Shown here piece by piece: positions 51,549 through 60,617 of a stretch of DNA of 64,000 nucleotides; the first letter of the stretch is position 1; every line of letters begins with the position of its first letter. The notes under the pieces were generated by a model. The model was not told where the DNA came from and made no database searches. It saw only the letters and a program-made list of their open reading frames with translations. The translations under genes were made by a program, and so were the position numbers. Source of the DNA: DATKUA01 sp965602675 (GTDB lineage: Bacteria > Acidobacteriota > DATKUA01); NCBI GenBank assembly GCA_965602675.1, contig CBFCZO010000008.1, positions 7,342-71,341 on the forward strand. Reading direction: 5' to 3'.

Positions 51549-53420
51549 TCATGACTCGATTACGATGGCGTCGCCGGCGACAGCATCGAAGCGACAGATT
51601 TCGTAACACGACCGGCACTTAATGCACTTATCCTCGTCGAGGAAGTGGGGCTGGGAGCGGGGCCCGGAGATGGCCCCTGTGGGGCAGACTTCCACGCACC
51701 GCTGGCAGCCAGTACACTTGCCTTCGATGATGCGGTAAACAACGAGGTCGCGACAGACCGCGGCAGGACAGCGTTTATCCTTGATGTGCAACAAGAATTC
51801 GTCTCGGAAGTATTTCAGCGAAGAGAGAATTGGGTTAGGGGCTGTCTGCCCCAGTCCGCAAAGAGACCCCCCTTTGATCGCTTTGCCGAGTCTTTCGAGC
51901 TTGGCTAAATCCTCGAGTTCACCCTTTCCGTGACAAATCTTCTCAAGTATGTGCACAAGATGCTTTGTGCCGACGCGGCACGGCACGCACTTTCCGCAGG
52001 ATTCCTCCTGTGTAAAATTCAAAAAGTACTTCGCCATATCGACGATACATGTGTCCTTGTCCAACACAATCAAGCCACCGGACCCCATGATTGAGCCGGC
52101 GGCAGCAAGGTTTTCATAATCGATGGGAGTGTCCAGAAATTCTTCGCTGAGGCAACCGCCGGAGGGCCCCCCGGTCTGAACCGCCTTGAACTCTTTGACC
52201 AGACCTCCGCCGATATCGTAAATGATCTCGCGAAGTGTCATTCCGAACGGGACTTCGATCAAGCCGGCCCGCCTCACCTTTCCCACGAGGCTGAACGTCT
52301 TGGTTCCCTTTGTTTTCTCCGTTCCGAATTGGCTGTACCATTCGGCTCCATTGCGGATGATTGTGGCAAGCACGCTAAGCGTCTCGACGTTGTTGATTAT
52401 CGTCGGCTTCCCCCAGAGGCCGGAAACAGCCGGGAACGGCGGCCTGGTGCGGGGCATCCCTCGCTTGCCCTCGACAGATGCGATGAGGGCGGTTTCCTCT
52501 CCGCAAACAAATGCGCCTGCCCCTTCTTTGATTTTTATCTCAAAATCGAAACCGCTTCCGAGAATGTTTTGGCCGAGCAATCCGAGAGTCTGCATCTGGC
52601 TGATTGCAGCCCTCAAGCGGGCGATGGCCAGCGGGTATTCCGCGCGGATGTAGATAATTCCCTTGCTCGCTCCGATAGTGTAGGCGGCGATAAGCATGCC
52701 CTCGAGGAGTGCATGCGGATCGCCTTCGATGAGCGAGCGGTTCATGAAAGCGCCGGGATCGCCCTCGTCGGCATTGCATATCAGATATCGCTGGTCGCTT
52801 TGGGTCTCGCGGCAGAATTGCCACTTGCGCCATGTCGGGAATCCCGCTCCGCCACGACCCCGAAGACCGGAGGCCTTCACCTCCTCCAGCACATTCTCCC
52901 ACGGCATCGAGATGCACTTCTCGAAGGCCTCGTAGCCGCCGCGCGCCAGGTAGTGGTCGACATCATCCGGATTGATGACGCCGCAGTTTCTAAGGACCAC
53001 GCGGACCTGGGGCGCAAGCATGGGCAGATCGAAGAATCGGGGCACGCCGTCGATTTCATCTTCGCCGAAGTGTCCCGCAAGGTTGAATTTCGGAATCTCG
53101 TTTTTCACAAAGTATGAATCAAGAATCCTCTCCGTCATCGCCGGTGTGACGTTCGAGTGGCTGATACGAGGCAACTGCGGCATCTGGATATCAACTAACG
53201 GCTCGAGATAACACGGGCCGATACAACCGACCTCGAACAATGTTGCGTTGACCTTCTTTTCCTTGGCGTATTGTTTAATAGATTCGATGACTTCAACCGC
53301 ACCGGCAGCCCTGCCACAGGAACCCGCGCCCACATATATGATGGGCCGAGTGTTGTTCTGTAGCTTCTTCCACTTGGCTACCGCAGTGGATCGCCGATCA
53401 TTAATCGTCATCGTGCTCAT
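51549..53420 (-). CDS. NuoF/HydB-like NADH-binding flavoprotein
   Basis: 623 aa from ATG 53420 (AGGA 6 nt upstream; overlaps the NuoE gene by 20 nt). Thioredoxin-like [2Fe-2S] N-terminal domain (YVGAGSCGRAAGA, VGCIGPCY), FMN/NADH core GLRGRGGAGFPTW and NADEGDPGAF, the N3 [4Fe-4S] motif ESCGKCVPCRVGTKH, and two extra C-terminal ferredoxin clusters CTGCQRCVEVCP and CIKCRSCYEICR. That extension is typical of HydB and other bifurcating enzymes rather than complex I NuoF. It oxidises or reduces NAD(H). Confidence 0.92.
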   Translation of the reverse strand: MSTMTINDRRSTAVAKWKKLQNNTRPIIYVGAGSCGRAAGAVEVIESIKQYAKEKKVNATLFEVGCIGPCYLEPLVDIQMPQLPRISHSNVTPAMTERILDSYFVKNEIPKFNLAGHFGEDEIDGVPRFFDLPMLAPQVRVVLRNCGVINPDDVDHYLARGGYEAFEKCISMPWENVLEEVKASGLRGRGGAGFPTWRKWQFCRETQSDQRYLICNADEGDPGAFMNRSLIEGDPHALLEGMLIAAYTIGASKGIIYIRAEYPLAIARLRAAISQMQTLGLLGQNILGSGFDFEIKIKEGAGAFVCGEETALIASVEGKRGMPRTRPPFPAVSGLWGKPTIINNVETLSVLATIIRNGAEWYSQFGTEKTKGTKTFSLVGKVRRAGLIEVPFGMTLREIIYDIGGGLVKEFKAVQTGGPSGGCLSEEFLDTPIDYENLAAAGSIMGSGGLIVLDKDTCIVDMAKYFLNFTQEESCGKCVPCRVGTKHLVHILEKICHGKGELEDLAKLERLGKAIKGGSLCGLGQTAPNPILSSLKYFRDEFLLHIKDKRCPAAVCRDLVVYRIIEGKCTGCQRCVEVCPTGAISGPRSQPHFLDEDKCIKCRSCYEICRFDAVAGDAIVIES

Positions 53421-53859
53421 CAAGGATCCTATGGAGTCTGAGTACCGACACCCGGCTGATAATCTTGTCATCGAAAGCAACGACCGGCGCGAGAGCGCAG
53501 CATCCCAGGCATGCGACTCGCTCCAGATCGTACTTGCCGTCGGCGGAAGTTTCGCCGGGCTTGATATCGAGTCGGCGATCGATAACATCGAGCAGCTGCT
53601 CGCCTCCCCTCACATGGCAGGCGGTTCCGAGACAAACCTTGATATGATGTTCACCCGGCGGGGAGAAGCGGAATTGCGCGTAGAAAGTGGCGACGCCGAA
53701 AACCTCGTTCTCCGATACTTTGAGCCATCGTGATATCCGGTGTATCACTTCGGGGGAAAGATACCCATCGACTTTCTGTATCTGCTGTAAAACGGGAATC
53801 AGGTCCGACGCTTCGCCCTTAAAACCTTGAATTACCTTTTCGAATGCCCTTCCCGTCAT
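53401..53859 (-). CDS. NuoE/HydC-like [2Fe-2S] subunit
   Basis: 152 aa thioredoxin-like ferredoxin. The four [2Fe-2S] Cys: CLGTAC (about 75-80) and CLGCC (about 117-121, using first and last Cys). Helical N-terminus (LIPVLQQIQKVDGYLSPEVIHRISRWLKV) and VFGVATFYAQFRFSPPG are NuoE hallmarks. First of the NuoEFG trio; preceded by a DRTGG gene 104 nt upstream. Confidence 0.92.
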   Translation of the reverse strand: MTGRAFEKVIQGFKGEASDLIPVLQQIQKVDGYLSPEVIHRISRWLKVSENEVFGVATFYAQFRFSPPGEHHIKVCLGTACHVRGGEQLLDVIDRRLDIKPGETSADGKYDLERVACLGCCALAPVVAFDDKIISRVSVLRLHRILDEHDDD

Positions 53860-53963
53860 AACCCGGATTCCACGTTTAGTATCTAGTTGTTTATTAACCT
53901 CAAGCCAAGCTCAGAGAGCGTCAAGGCTCACGTAACAAACTGTCAAGCTAGGGGAGAAAAGTC

Positions 53964-54293
53964 TTATTTAATTCCGATTTCGGCCAGATTCATCGCGAAG
54001 GACCAGGTATCCAATTCTGTGAAGAAAAGCCCGATACCGGCCTTCGCGGCGAGCTTGATAACGTCATCTTCAGGCTTCTTGTTTCGAGCGAAAACAATTG
54101 CAGCGACGTCGACAAGATTCGCCGCCGCAATGATGCTCTTATTCGTCTGAAGAGTGATTAATATACTGTTTGCTTTCGGCCCGGTGATGATATCCGAGAC
54201 CATATCGGAAATGTAGACTCCCTCCACCTCTTTATCTATGAATTCATTAAGAGCCTTAAGGCTCAATTTCTCTGCGATAACGGATACTTTCAT
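53964..54293 (-). CDS. DRTGG domain protein, copy 1
   Basis: 109 aa from ATG 54293 (AGGAGG 8 nt upstream). MKVSVIAEKLSLKALNEFIDKEVEGVYISDMVSDIITG, then VDVAAIVFARNKKPEDD, matches small DRTGG proteins. Precedes nuoE-like in the operon. Second DRTGG paralogue of the cluster. Confidence 0.82.
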   Translation of the reverse strand: MKVSVIAEKLSLKALNEFIDKEVEGVYISDMVSDIITGPKANSILITLQTNKSIIAAANLVDVAAIVFARNKKPEDDVIKLAAKAGIGLFFTELDTWSFAMNLAEIGIK

Positions 54294-54360
54294 CCCTAGC
54301 ACCCTCCTAAGTCATAACTGAGTGATCGTTGTCATAGCTTCACTTAATCCGGGTAACCGC

Positions 54361-54882
54361 TCAGTAGAATTCTGTTAGATTCTTGTCTGCGATCACTATT
54401 CCCTCGCACGTATCGATGCTGCAGCACATCTTACAAGGGACTACTATGATCTTTTTGTTCGGATCTTTGATGGATGCGTTGAAATACTCCGTGAGCGCCT
54501 TAATGCCCTCATCACTCACGCACCTTCCATCAGGATGAGTGCTGTCAGCACATAATGCGACATAGATCCAGGTGTTATCTCCGGCTTCGGCTGAGAGCCG
54601 AGCAACCTCGCATTCCGGATTGCTACAAGTGGAAAGCATCAAACCCATCATGTCGTTGAGGCTGACTACATGGCCGCATTCTTTACACTGCAGATCGAAT
54701 TTCACTGCCTGAAAGCAGCCAAGATGCTTCCAGTAGTGCTCTCCGTCATGATAGTTGTCGACAGGTGGTACCGGCTCGACTGAGAAAAACGAGGCGCGCG
54801 CTTTACATTTGTAGCATCCCTCGACTACGAGGTAACCGCTGCGGACATTGATTATGGACATACTGTGTGTACAGACACTCAT
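54361..54882 (-). CDS. Cys-rich protein with zinc-ribbon-like motifs
   Basis: 173 aa, first gene of the redox operon. Starts MSVCTHSMSIINVRSG; Cys pairs CYKCK, CKECG and CSNPEC plus CKMCC near the C-terminus (about 151-155), enough for two or three metal sites. Also a C-terminal segment DPNKKIIVVPCKMCCSIDTC. No family recognised. AGGAAGGAC precedes ATG 54882. Its place at the head of the operon suggests a regulatory or maturation role. Confidence 0.62.
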   Translation of the reverse strand: MSVCTHSMSIINVRSGYLVVEGCYKCKARASFFSVEPVPPVDNYHDGEHYWKHLGCFQAVKFDLQCKECGHVVSLNDMMGLMLSTCSNPECEVARLSAEAGDNTWIYVALCADSTHPDGRCVSDEGIKALTEYFNASIKDPNKKIIVVPCKMCCSIDTCEGIVIADKNLTEFY

Positions 54883-55030
54883 TAGTCCTTCCTCATGGAT
54901 TCTGAAATGAGTTATTCTCCGGTCTCCCTGCCTCCCTCCGAGTATATGATAACCAATGGACAAACGGCGCTGAGATCAGCCTCTGTGGACCAGGGTCTGA
55001 TTTACTGTCGTCTTGTATAATACCCTTGTT

Positions 55031-55046
55031 ATATTACTAATAATAT
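55031..55046. promoter_or_regulatory. AT-rich palindrome upstream of the redox operon
   Basis: ATATTA-CTAA-TAATAT, about 150 bases upstream of the first gene of the minus-strand operon, in an AT-rich promoter-like segment that includes TATTATAC read on the minus strand (about 55013-55020). Confidence 0.35.
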
Positions 55047-55154
55047 ACTCCGCGCACTGATGTCAACACTGGAATAAGCCGAGTCATTCCCAGGCCTCCC
55101 GCATTGCTTTTTTTGATCAGCAAGCCACTGCCGTGATCAGCTCGGGGGGTAATC

Positions 55155-55310
55155 GTGAGGATAAAATTACACGAAAGCGAGGTCGCCGATCCGATTGAAG
55201 TGTACGGAAATAACCCGGACGAGCCGATATGGACCACTGCCAGGGGCCGTTCTGAGTCGGGAGAAATGATCAGGCTCTTAAGAATGTTCAGTAAATGTGC
55301 AAGCAGTTGA
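55155..55310 (+). CDS. possible small protein, 51 aa
   Basis: GTG start preceded by GGGGGG at usual spacing. The product MRIKLHESEVADPIEVYGNN continues to a basic helix (MIRLLRMFSKCASS). The sequence looks protein-like and hydrophilic, but it is short, isolated and without a recognised family. Confidence 0.35.
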   Translation: MRIKLHESEVADPIEVYGNNPDEPIWTTARGRSESGEMIRLLRMFSKCASS

Positions 55311-55419
55311 CTGCCGCATTTATATAGCACAACCGCGGGCAATCAACGGGATAGAACTGATTTAAGAGGTGAGATCATCCGTAAAATTATTATCTGGGCA
55401 AAGCCTGCCAGATGAATAT

Positions 55420-56130
55420 CTAGACCAATCCCCGCTGTTTCATTCCACAGATAATCATGTCCACCATTTCCGAGGGGGAACAACGTGCGTTGTTGATGAC
55501 CAGATCAAAATCATCTCTATGGCCCGCCTCCCGGCAGAAATGGTAGCAGAAGAATTGCTTGCGGGTTTTATCCATCATATCCACGTATTTTTCGGCTTCG
55601 TACTCGCTGTCGAAGTCGTGCTGAAGCGCAGCTTGCTCCAGGCGCCACTTTTTAGGTGCCACCATCTGCACGTGAAAACCGGCCGGCATGTCCGCACACA
55701 CAAGATAACCACCGCGCCCGATAATTACTGCTCTCCCGTGCCATGCAATACATTTGATTACCCTCGCCATCCGTATGAACAGCTTGTCGCAGGAGGTTGT
55801 TTTAAGCTCCATTACCTTCAGGAATTCCTCATAATGTCTCCGGTGTTCGGGGGGCATCGAATCGATAATACGCTCCAGCAACTGATCACCCTTCGCCACC
55901 CACTCAACCAGCGTTTTGTCGAAGGCATCCCAAGGCGGCCCCGATTCAGTAATCGCCGACAGCTTATCGACCAACCGGGTTGCAGTCTCGAACGATTCAC
56001 AACCGAATTCGCGCGAAATAGTAATGAAAGGCTGCGGTTTTCCCTTCTCCAAGGGATAATCGTACTTCTTGAAAGATTCAATCCTTCGCGCAATGACTCC
56101 CTCAACATCCATGGTGGCCAAGGTTTTCAT
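55420..56130 (-). CDS. cytidylate kinase-like family protein
   Basis: 236 aa, related to the cytidylate kinase-like domain family. FITISREFGCESFETATRLVDKL (about 35-57, given here as its landmarks ITISREFG and ATRLVDKL) replaces the usual P-loop. Further landmarks are AWHGRAVIIGRGGYLV (about 129-144), HVQMVAPKKWRLEQ, and FDLVINNARCSPSEMVDMI at the C-terminus. Members are widespread in anaerobic deltaproteobacteria and clostridia; the substrate is not established. It is single with a 600-nt upstream spacer. Confidence 0.83.
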   Translation of the reverse strand: MKTLATMDVEGVIARRIESFKKYDYPLEKGKPQPFITISREFGCESFETATRLVDKLSAITESGPPWDAFDKTLVEWVAKGDQLLERIIDSMPPEHRRHYEEFLKVMELKTTSCDKLFIRMARVIKCIAWHGRAVIIGRGGYLVCADMPAGFHVQMVAPKKWRLEQAALQHDFDSEYEAEKYVDMMDKTRKQFFCYHFCREAGHRDDFDLVINNARCSPSEMVDMIICGMKQRGLV

Positions 56131-56751
56131 GGTTCGCTCCCGATGTAAACCAACAGAAATAGTGGTTTAATAAAGCTTAGTATCTGCATGAGGAGTTCGC
56201 AAGTCCGGTCTTCAGATTCATAACAATTGTAGACAAATGATTCATTTGAATTCCCGGGAAAGCTCTCTCCAGCGTCCGATCATTCCTGCAAGTCAATCGA
56301 CTCGTCGGGAAACCATGGAGAGTATCGCCGTCTTATTCCGTTCCTTCATCCACAAGCCTTCCGCATATCGGCTTTGCATTACCGCGGTGCCTTCAACTCC
56401 CGCCGGATCGATTTCATTTGTTCTATTTCACCGATAAAAGAATCTCTTCGATTTGGGCCATAACTTTTACTCTTGTTTGAGAGAGGCAATAAGAGCAGTG
56501 TCGCATTTCGTTACATTTGGTTTTCCACTAGGGCGCACATATAGACTGCTTAAACAATTCGTCCGGTTTTCAGGTATTGTTTACGAGTATTATCTTAAGA
56601 CAAACCTGCACCAGGTGCGGTAGAAATCAATCTCTCATCCAGGATAAAATTGTGCTACTATCTACTCAGAGAAATTTAACTCATCAGTGTTATCTGCGGA
56701 TACGGGTGTAGCGACGCCCGGTGGACTTTATCGTTATAACCGGGGGGTTTT
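56131..56751. other. long divergent spacer, no gene seen
   Basis: 621 bases between the divergent kinase-like and receiver-PAS genes. AT-rich in the part near 56440-56700 and probably holds both promoters. The open frame at 56237-56437 has no ribosome site and low-complexity basic composition. Confidence 0.45.
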
Positions 56752-57912
56752 ATGCTGAAAATCCTGCTGGTCGACGACAGTCACGACGATTTTTATCTAG
56801 CTTATCGTCAACTCAAAAAGGTCAGTGAAAGCATAGTCGTCGAATGGGCCGAGTCGGGTGAGAAAGCCTTATTGCTCTTGAAGCAACTGGAATTTGACTG
56901 CGTTCTCAGCGATTTTCAGATGCCGGGAATGGACGGTCTCGAACTGCTTAAAAACGTACGCGATCAGGGTGAGTCGATACCATTCATTTTCCTGACGGGA
57001 CAGGGGAACGAGGAAATCGCCGCCCAAGCCCTGCGACAGGGCGCTAACGATTACTTCACCAAGGATATCGGCTTCGCCCACTACGACCGCTTGTTCAACA
57101 GCATTAGCAAATCGGTCAAAGCACATCTTTATGGGCTTAACAAAGTCGAGACCGAGAGGGCGCTTCACGAGAGCGAGCGAAAATACCGAACTTTAGTCGA
57201 ATGCGCGAGCGATTCGATCATCATCATCCAGGACAGCCGCATCAAGTTCGTGAATCCCCGCCTGCCCAAGATCATCGGTTACTCGGTGTATGATGTACTC
57301 GACAAGCCATTCATTAAATTCGTCTGCCCGGAGGAACAGGAAAAGGTCGACACGTACTATCAGCGGCTGATCGCCGGCGACGACTTTATCGTCAGTTATG
57401 AAACACAGCTTTGTCACAAACAGGGCGGCTTGGTAGACGTCGAAATCAACGCCAGCAGCATCGAATTCGATGGGCAGAAGGCCTCTTTGGTGTTTATCCA
57501 TGACATTACGGCCCGCAAGAGAGCCGAAGCTAGGCGCTTGGCAAGTGAATTCCGATACAAGGCTATATTCGAATCCGCCGGCGATGCGATTTTCCTGATG
57601 CAGGGGGACAAGTTCATCGAGTGCAATCCGAAGACTTTGGAGATCTTCGCTTGCTCCCGGGACGACATCATCGGCAAGCCGCCATATGATTTCTCCCCGA
57701 CAAAACAGCCCGACGGGCGGAGCTCGAAGGAAGCGGCCTGCGAGCTGATACGCCGCGCCTGCGACGGCGAGCCACTGGTTTTCGAGTGGCTCCATAGACG
57801 CCTTGACGGAACCGAGTTTCCTGCGGAAGTAACTCTCACTTGCCTGCACATAGAAAAAGAGAACACTCTCCTGGCAATCGTGAGAGATATTTCGGACCGC
57901 GAGAACGCTTGA
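56752..57912 (+). CDS. response regulator receiver-PAS-PAS protein without output domain
   Basis: 386 aa. The receiver (about 1-120) has acidic D8/D9, phospho-acceptor D54 in SDFQMPGMDG, T82 and K104. Two PAS domains follow: about 135-258 (KYRTLVECASDSIIIIQD) and about 262-383 (RYKAIFESAGDAIFLMQG). It then ends at DISDRENA. No kinase, GGDEF, EAL or HTH follows in frame or nearby, so it may act through protein contacts. Soluble. Confidence 0.9.
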   Translation: MLKILLVDDSHDDFYLAYRQLKKVSESIVVEWAESGEKALLLLKQLEFDCVLSDFQMPGMDGLELLKNVRDQGESIPFIFLTGQGNEEIAAQALRQGANDYFTKDIGFAHYDRLFNSISKSVKAHLYGLNKVETERALHESERKYRTLVECASDSIIIIQDSRIKFVNPRLPKIIGYSVYDVLDKPFIKFVCPEEQEKVDTYYQRLIAGDDFIVSYETQLCHKQGGLVDVEINASSIEFDGQKASLVFIHDITARKRAEARRLASEFRYKAIFESAGDAIFLMQGDKFIECNPKTLEIFACSRDDIIGKPPYDFSPTKQPDGRSSKEAACELIRRACDGEPLVFEWLHRRLDGTEFPAEVTLTCLHIEKENTLLAIVRDISDRENA

Positions 57913-58034
57913 TCAGTTCCAAGGGTTAACGGGGAAGGTCCTCACGGCAAACAAACAGACGGTTGCTTTGCACGGCGCCTTCAACTGTATTAAAATCCGC
58001 CCAAGCCAAACTAACCAAATCAGGGAGGCAGCAA

Positions 58035-58550
58035 ATGTTGAAGAAGATCAGCCTGTTTGCGCTAATGCTGGCCGCGATCACATTCGCGGCATGCGCCGGC
58101 GAGCAGGCGGAACAGCAGGACACGGAGGAAGAATCCGGAGAAGCAGCCTCCGCCGAGATGACACCAGAGCAAATCGGCGATGCAGCCGGCCAACTCTACG
58201 CGCAGGCGATGCAGGAAGTTGTCGATTTGCTCGAGGGCCAGCCTGAGGCCGAGGAAGTGACTCCGAAGCTGGAAGAGCTGAAGGAATCTTACGTGCAGAA
58301 ACTCGTCGAGCTCGGGCACAAGCGCGAGGCTCTTGACGAGAGCGGCCGCTCGACCGTCGACCGCTCAACCATGGCGGTGTTAGGCAGAATATCGCCAGAT
58401 CTTTACGAGGCTTATAGAGCCGCGCAGCGAAACTACGCCGGCTCTGAAACCGGCAACCTGATCGCAAGCTTCAACACGATCACTCAATATATGAACTTCG
58501 AATTACTGAAAAGGCAGGAACCGGCAGAAGCGGAGAGGCTAGGTCTTTAG
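58035..58550 (+). CDS. putative lipoprotein, 171 aa
   Basis: Signal peptide MLKKISLFALMLAAITFAAC, with a lipobox-like FAAC (Cys at residue 20), then an acidic flexible linker (EQAEQQDTEEESGEAAS) and a helical domain. The GGGAGG site precedes ATG 58035. Function unknown. Confidence 0.75.
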   Translation: MLKKISLFALMLAAITFAACAGEQAEQQDTEEESGEAASAEMTPEQIGDAAGQLYAQAMQEVVDLLEGQPEAEEVTPKLEELKESYVQKLVELGHKREALDESGRSTVDRSTMAVLGRISPDLYEAYRAAQRNYAGSETGNLIASFNTITQYMNFELLKRQEPAEAERLGL

Positions 58551-58704
58551 TCCCTGAGCGGATTGAGCGGGCAGATCGATTCCACACGGAAACCGATTAA
58601 ACTCAGACAGGATTCCAAGGCGCAAGGCGCTACACGCAAGCGGACTCTGACTTCAGGCTGAAGTCGACCGAATGGCCACCGGGGAGGATCGGAGAAAGGG
58701 CGCA

Positions 58705-58950
58705 TCAACGGCTCTCGATTTTCTTGAGAATCTCATGAAGCAGGCCGTTCATCTTCTTCAACTCGTTGAGGATCGCCTTATCGACCTCAAGCTGCATCAG
58801 TTGCTCTTCCTGGCCGCTGGCTACACGTAGCTCCGCCTCCCGGTCCCTGAAAGTCCGCACGCCCGGTTCATCGAGCTTGCTCGCAATGTCATCCGGGCTC
58901 ATGAGGTTGTCGAAATAATCCAAGCTGTCTCTTTCCCGATTGTTCACCAT
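58705..58950 (-). CDS. small coiled-coil protein, 81 aa
   Basis: MVNNRERDSLDYFDNLMSPDDIASKLDE, ending in a strong helix with heptad hydrophobics (KAILNELKKMNGLLHEILKKIESR). No signal peptide. The GAGGGAGAGGAG site precedes ATG 58950. Probably a small oligomeric protein. Confidence 0.62.
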   Translation of the reverse strand: MVNNRERDSLDYFDNLMSPDDIASKLDEPGVRTFRDREAELRVASGQEEQLMQLEVDKAILNELKKMNGLLHEILKKIESR

Positions 58951-59355
58951 TTTCTCCTCTCCCTCGCCGGAGGCGATACTAACATGCGGCGCGGGAACAA
59001 CGAGTGATGCTCCGCACATATTAAAACAGGGCAAAGCGATTCAATTTTCTTGCTCTGCCCCGTATGCGTATTCGTGCTTAAACAATTATTCTTCGTTATA
59101 AATATAGATTCTCACAGCATTGCAGTCAAGTGCATATAGCGGCCTAAGTCATTGAAAAAAGTGACGTAAATCACGTTGGAGAGGATCAAATCACCCATGA
59201 AAGTGGAAAAAGATGGTATTGAGACACCGATAAATGCTTTTTATCGGGGATTGTCCCTCTACTTTGGCCAATTATGTCCATCTCTGTCCATCGAGAAATG
59301 AATTCTGCCGCCGTTTTTTAAGGCACTGCGGAAAAAGCTCAAATATGTTTCAATA
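58951..59355. promoter_or_regulatory. divergent spacer with a Crp-type site
   Basis: The spacer holds GTGA-CGTAAA-TCAC at 59161-59174, a close match to the Crp/Fnr-type core (GTGA-N6-TCAC), about 180 bp ahead of the FAD oxidoreductase start. A Crp/Fnr-family regulator without FNR cysteines is encoded at 17290-17979. Confidence 0.45.
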
Positions 59356-60561
59356 ATGTCAGACTCAAAACCGGGGGATCTCCAGATGCCGGAATCAGGA
59401 ACCAGTGTCCGAGAATGCAGAGTATTAATCATCGGAGCGGGGATTATCGGTTGCAGCATCGCTTACCACCTGACTCAACTAGGGCAGGAGGGGATTATAA
59501 CGGTCGAAAAGGAATCGGAGCCGGGCTTGGGCTCGACGACGAAGGCTACCGGCGGCATCAGAGCCCAGTTCACCACGGAGGTTAACATCAGGATGTCGCT
59601 GAAATCGATGGAGATCCTCGACAGGCTGCAGAATGCCACAGGCAATCAATCGATGTATAAACCGGCCGGGTACCTCTTCGTGACCGCCCACGAGAAGAGA
59701 TACACCGCGATGGCCAGCGCCGTCGAGTTCCAGCGCTCCCAAGGCGTCAGCGTGGAACTGCTCAGCGGCGATGAGGTTCGCCGGATGGCCCCTCACATCC
59801 ACGGCGATGACATAGTCGGGGGGAGCTTCGGTCGCCGCGACGGATTCATCGATCTCATCAGCCTGATCAACTTCTTCCAGCGAGCCTCCAGCGAGGCCGG
59901 CGTGCGATACCTTTTCAACTCAGAAGTCACGCGCATCATGCTTAATCAATCGGGACAATTCCTGGTGGCGGCCGGCAACGAGCTGATACTTGCGGATAAA
60001 GTGGTCAACGCCGCCGGAGCGCGCGCCGCGCAGATCGCGTCGATGCTGGGAGTGGAATTGCCGGTCGAGCCCGTCCGCCGGCAGATCGTCGTCAGCAATC
60101 GCTGCTTCGACATCCCAGAGCAGTCGCCGATGATGGTTGATGCCGACAGCGGCGTGCTTATCCGGAGATTCGGCGACCGGGTCTTGATCGCCTACGCGAA
60201 TCCGGATGAGCCGCCGGGATTCGATGAATCCTTCGATCCGGCATTCATCGACAGGATCGCGGAGCCGGTAGAGCGTAGATTTCCGCTGGTTGCCGCCCCC
60301 GGTTACGATCTCGGCCGCTGCCGGGCGGGGCTGTACGCGGTCACTCCCGATCACCATGCGATACTCGGCGGGGCGCCGGAAATCGAGGGTTTTTATCTGG
60401 CCAACGGCTTCAGCGGTCACGGTAACATGCACTCGCCCGCCGTGGGGCTTTGTGTGGCCGAGCTAATCAGCACAGGCCGCAGCGAGAGCCTCGATATCTC
60501 GCCGCTCGGGCCTATGCGGTTCGAGCGCGGCGAAACGATTCATGAGACAATGGTGTTGTGA
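59356..60561 (+). CDS. FAD-dependent amino-acid/amine oxidoreductase (DAO family)
   Basis: 401 aa. The FAD dinucleotide motif VLIIGAGIIGCSIAYHL is at about 24-40, then VEKESEPGLGSTTKATGGIRAQ (short of full match, STTKATGG binds FAD), and a C-terminal GLYAVTPDHHAILGGAPEIEGFYLANGFSGHGN typical of DAO-family dehydrogenases such as sarcosine/hydroxyproline/D-amino-acid oxidases. First gene of a three-gene catabolic unit. Substrate not determinable; the neighbours suggest hydroxyproline, glycine or sarcosine. Confidence 0.87.
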   Translation: MSDSKPGDLQMPESGTSVRECRVLIIGAGIIGCSIAYHLTQLGQEGIITVEKESEPGLGSTTKATGGIRAQFTTEVNIRMSLKSMEILDRLQNATGNQSMYKPAGYLFVTAHEKRYTAMASAVEFQRSQGVSVELLSGDEVRRMAPHIHGDDIVGGSFGRRDGFIDLISLINFFQRASSEAGVRYLFNSEVTRIMLNQSGQFLVAAGNELILADKVVNAAGARAAQIASMLGVELPVEPVRRQIVVSNRCFDIPEQSPMMVDADSGVLIRRFGDRVLIAYANPDEPPGFDESFDPAFIDRIAEPVERRFPLVAAPGYDLGRCRAGLYAVTPDHHAILGGAPEIEGFYLANGFSGHGNMHSPAVGLCVAELISTGRSESLDISPLGPMRFERGETIHETMVL

Positions 60562-60617
60562 GCCGCTGCCGCGACGGCGCACTGCTTGGCATACCAGTTA
60601 ACATCCAGGGGTAAAGG

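Noticed and set aside
55037..55342. 101-codon minus-strand frame before the redox operon
   Set aside because: Lies in promoter-like AT-rich DNA, no ribosome site, and opposes a better small plus-strand frame at 55155.
56237..56437. 66-codon plus-strand frame in the long spacer
   Set aside because: Ser/Arg-rich translation, no ribosome site, no recognisable feature.
57912..58034. Frameshifted output domain after the receiver-PAS-PAS gene
   Set aside because: The short downstream sequence in all frames has no kinase, GGDEF or HTH similarity and leads directly into a separate lipoprotein gene.
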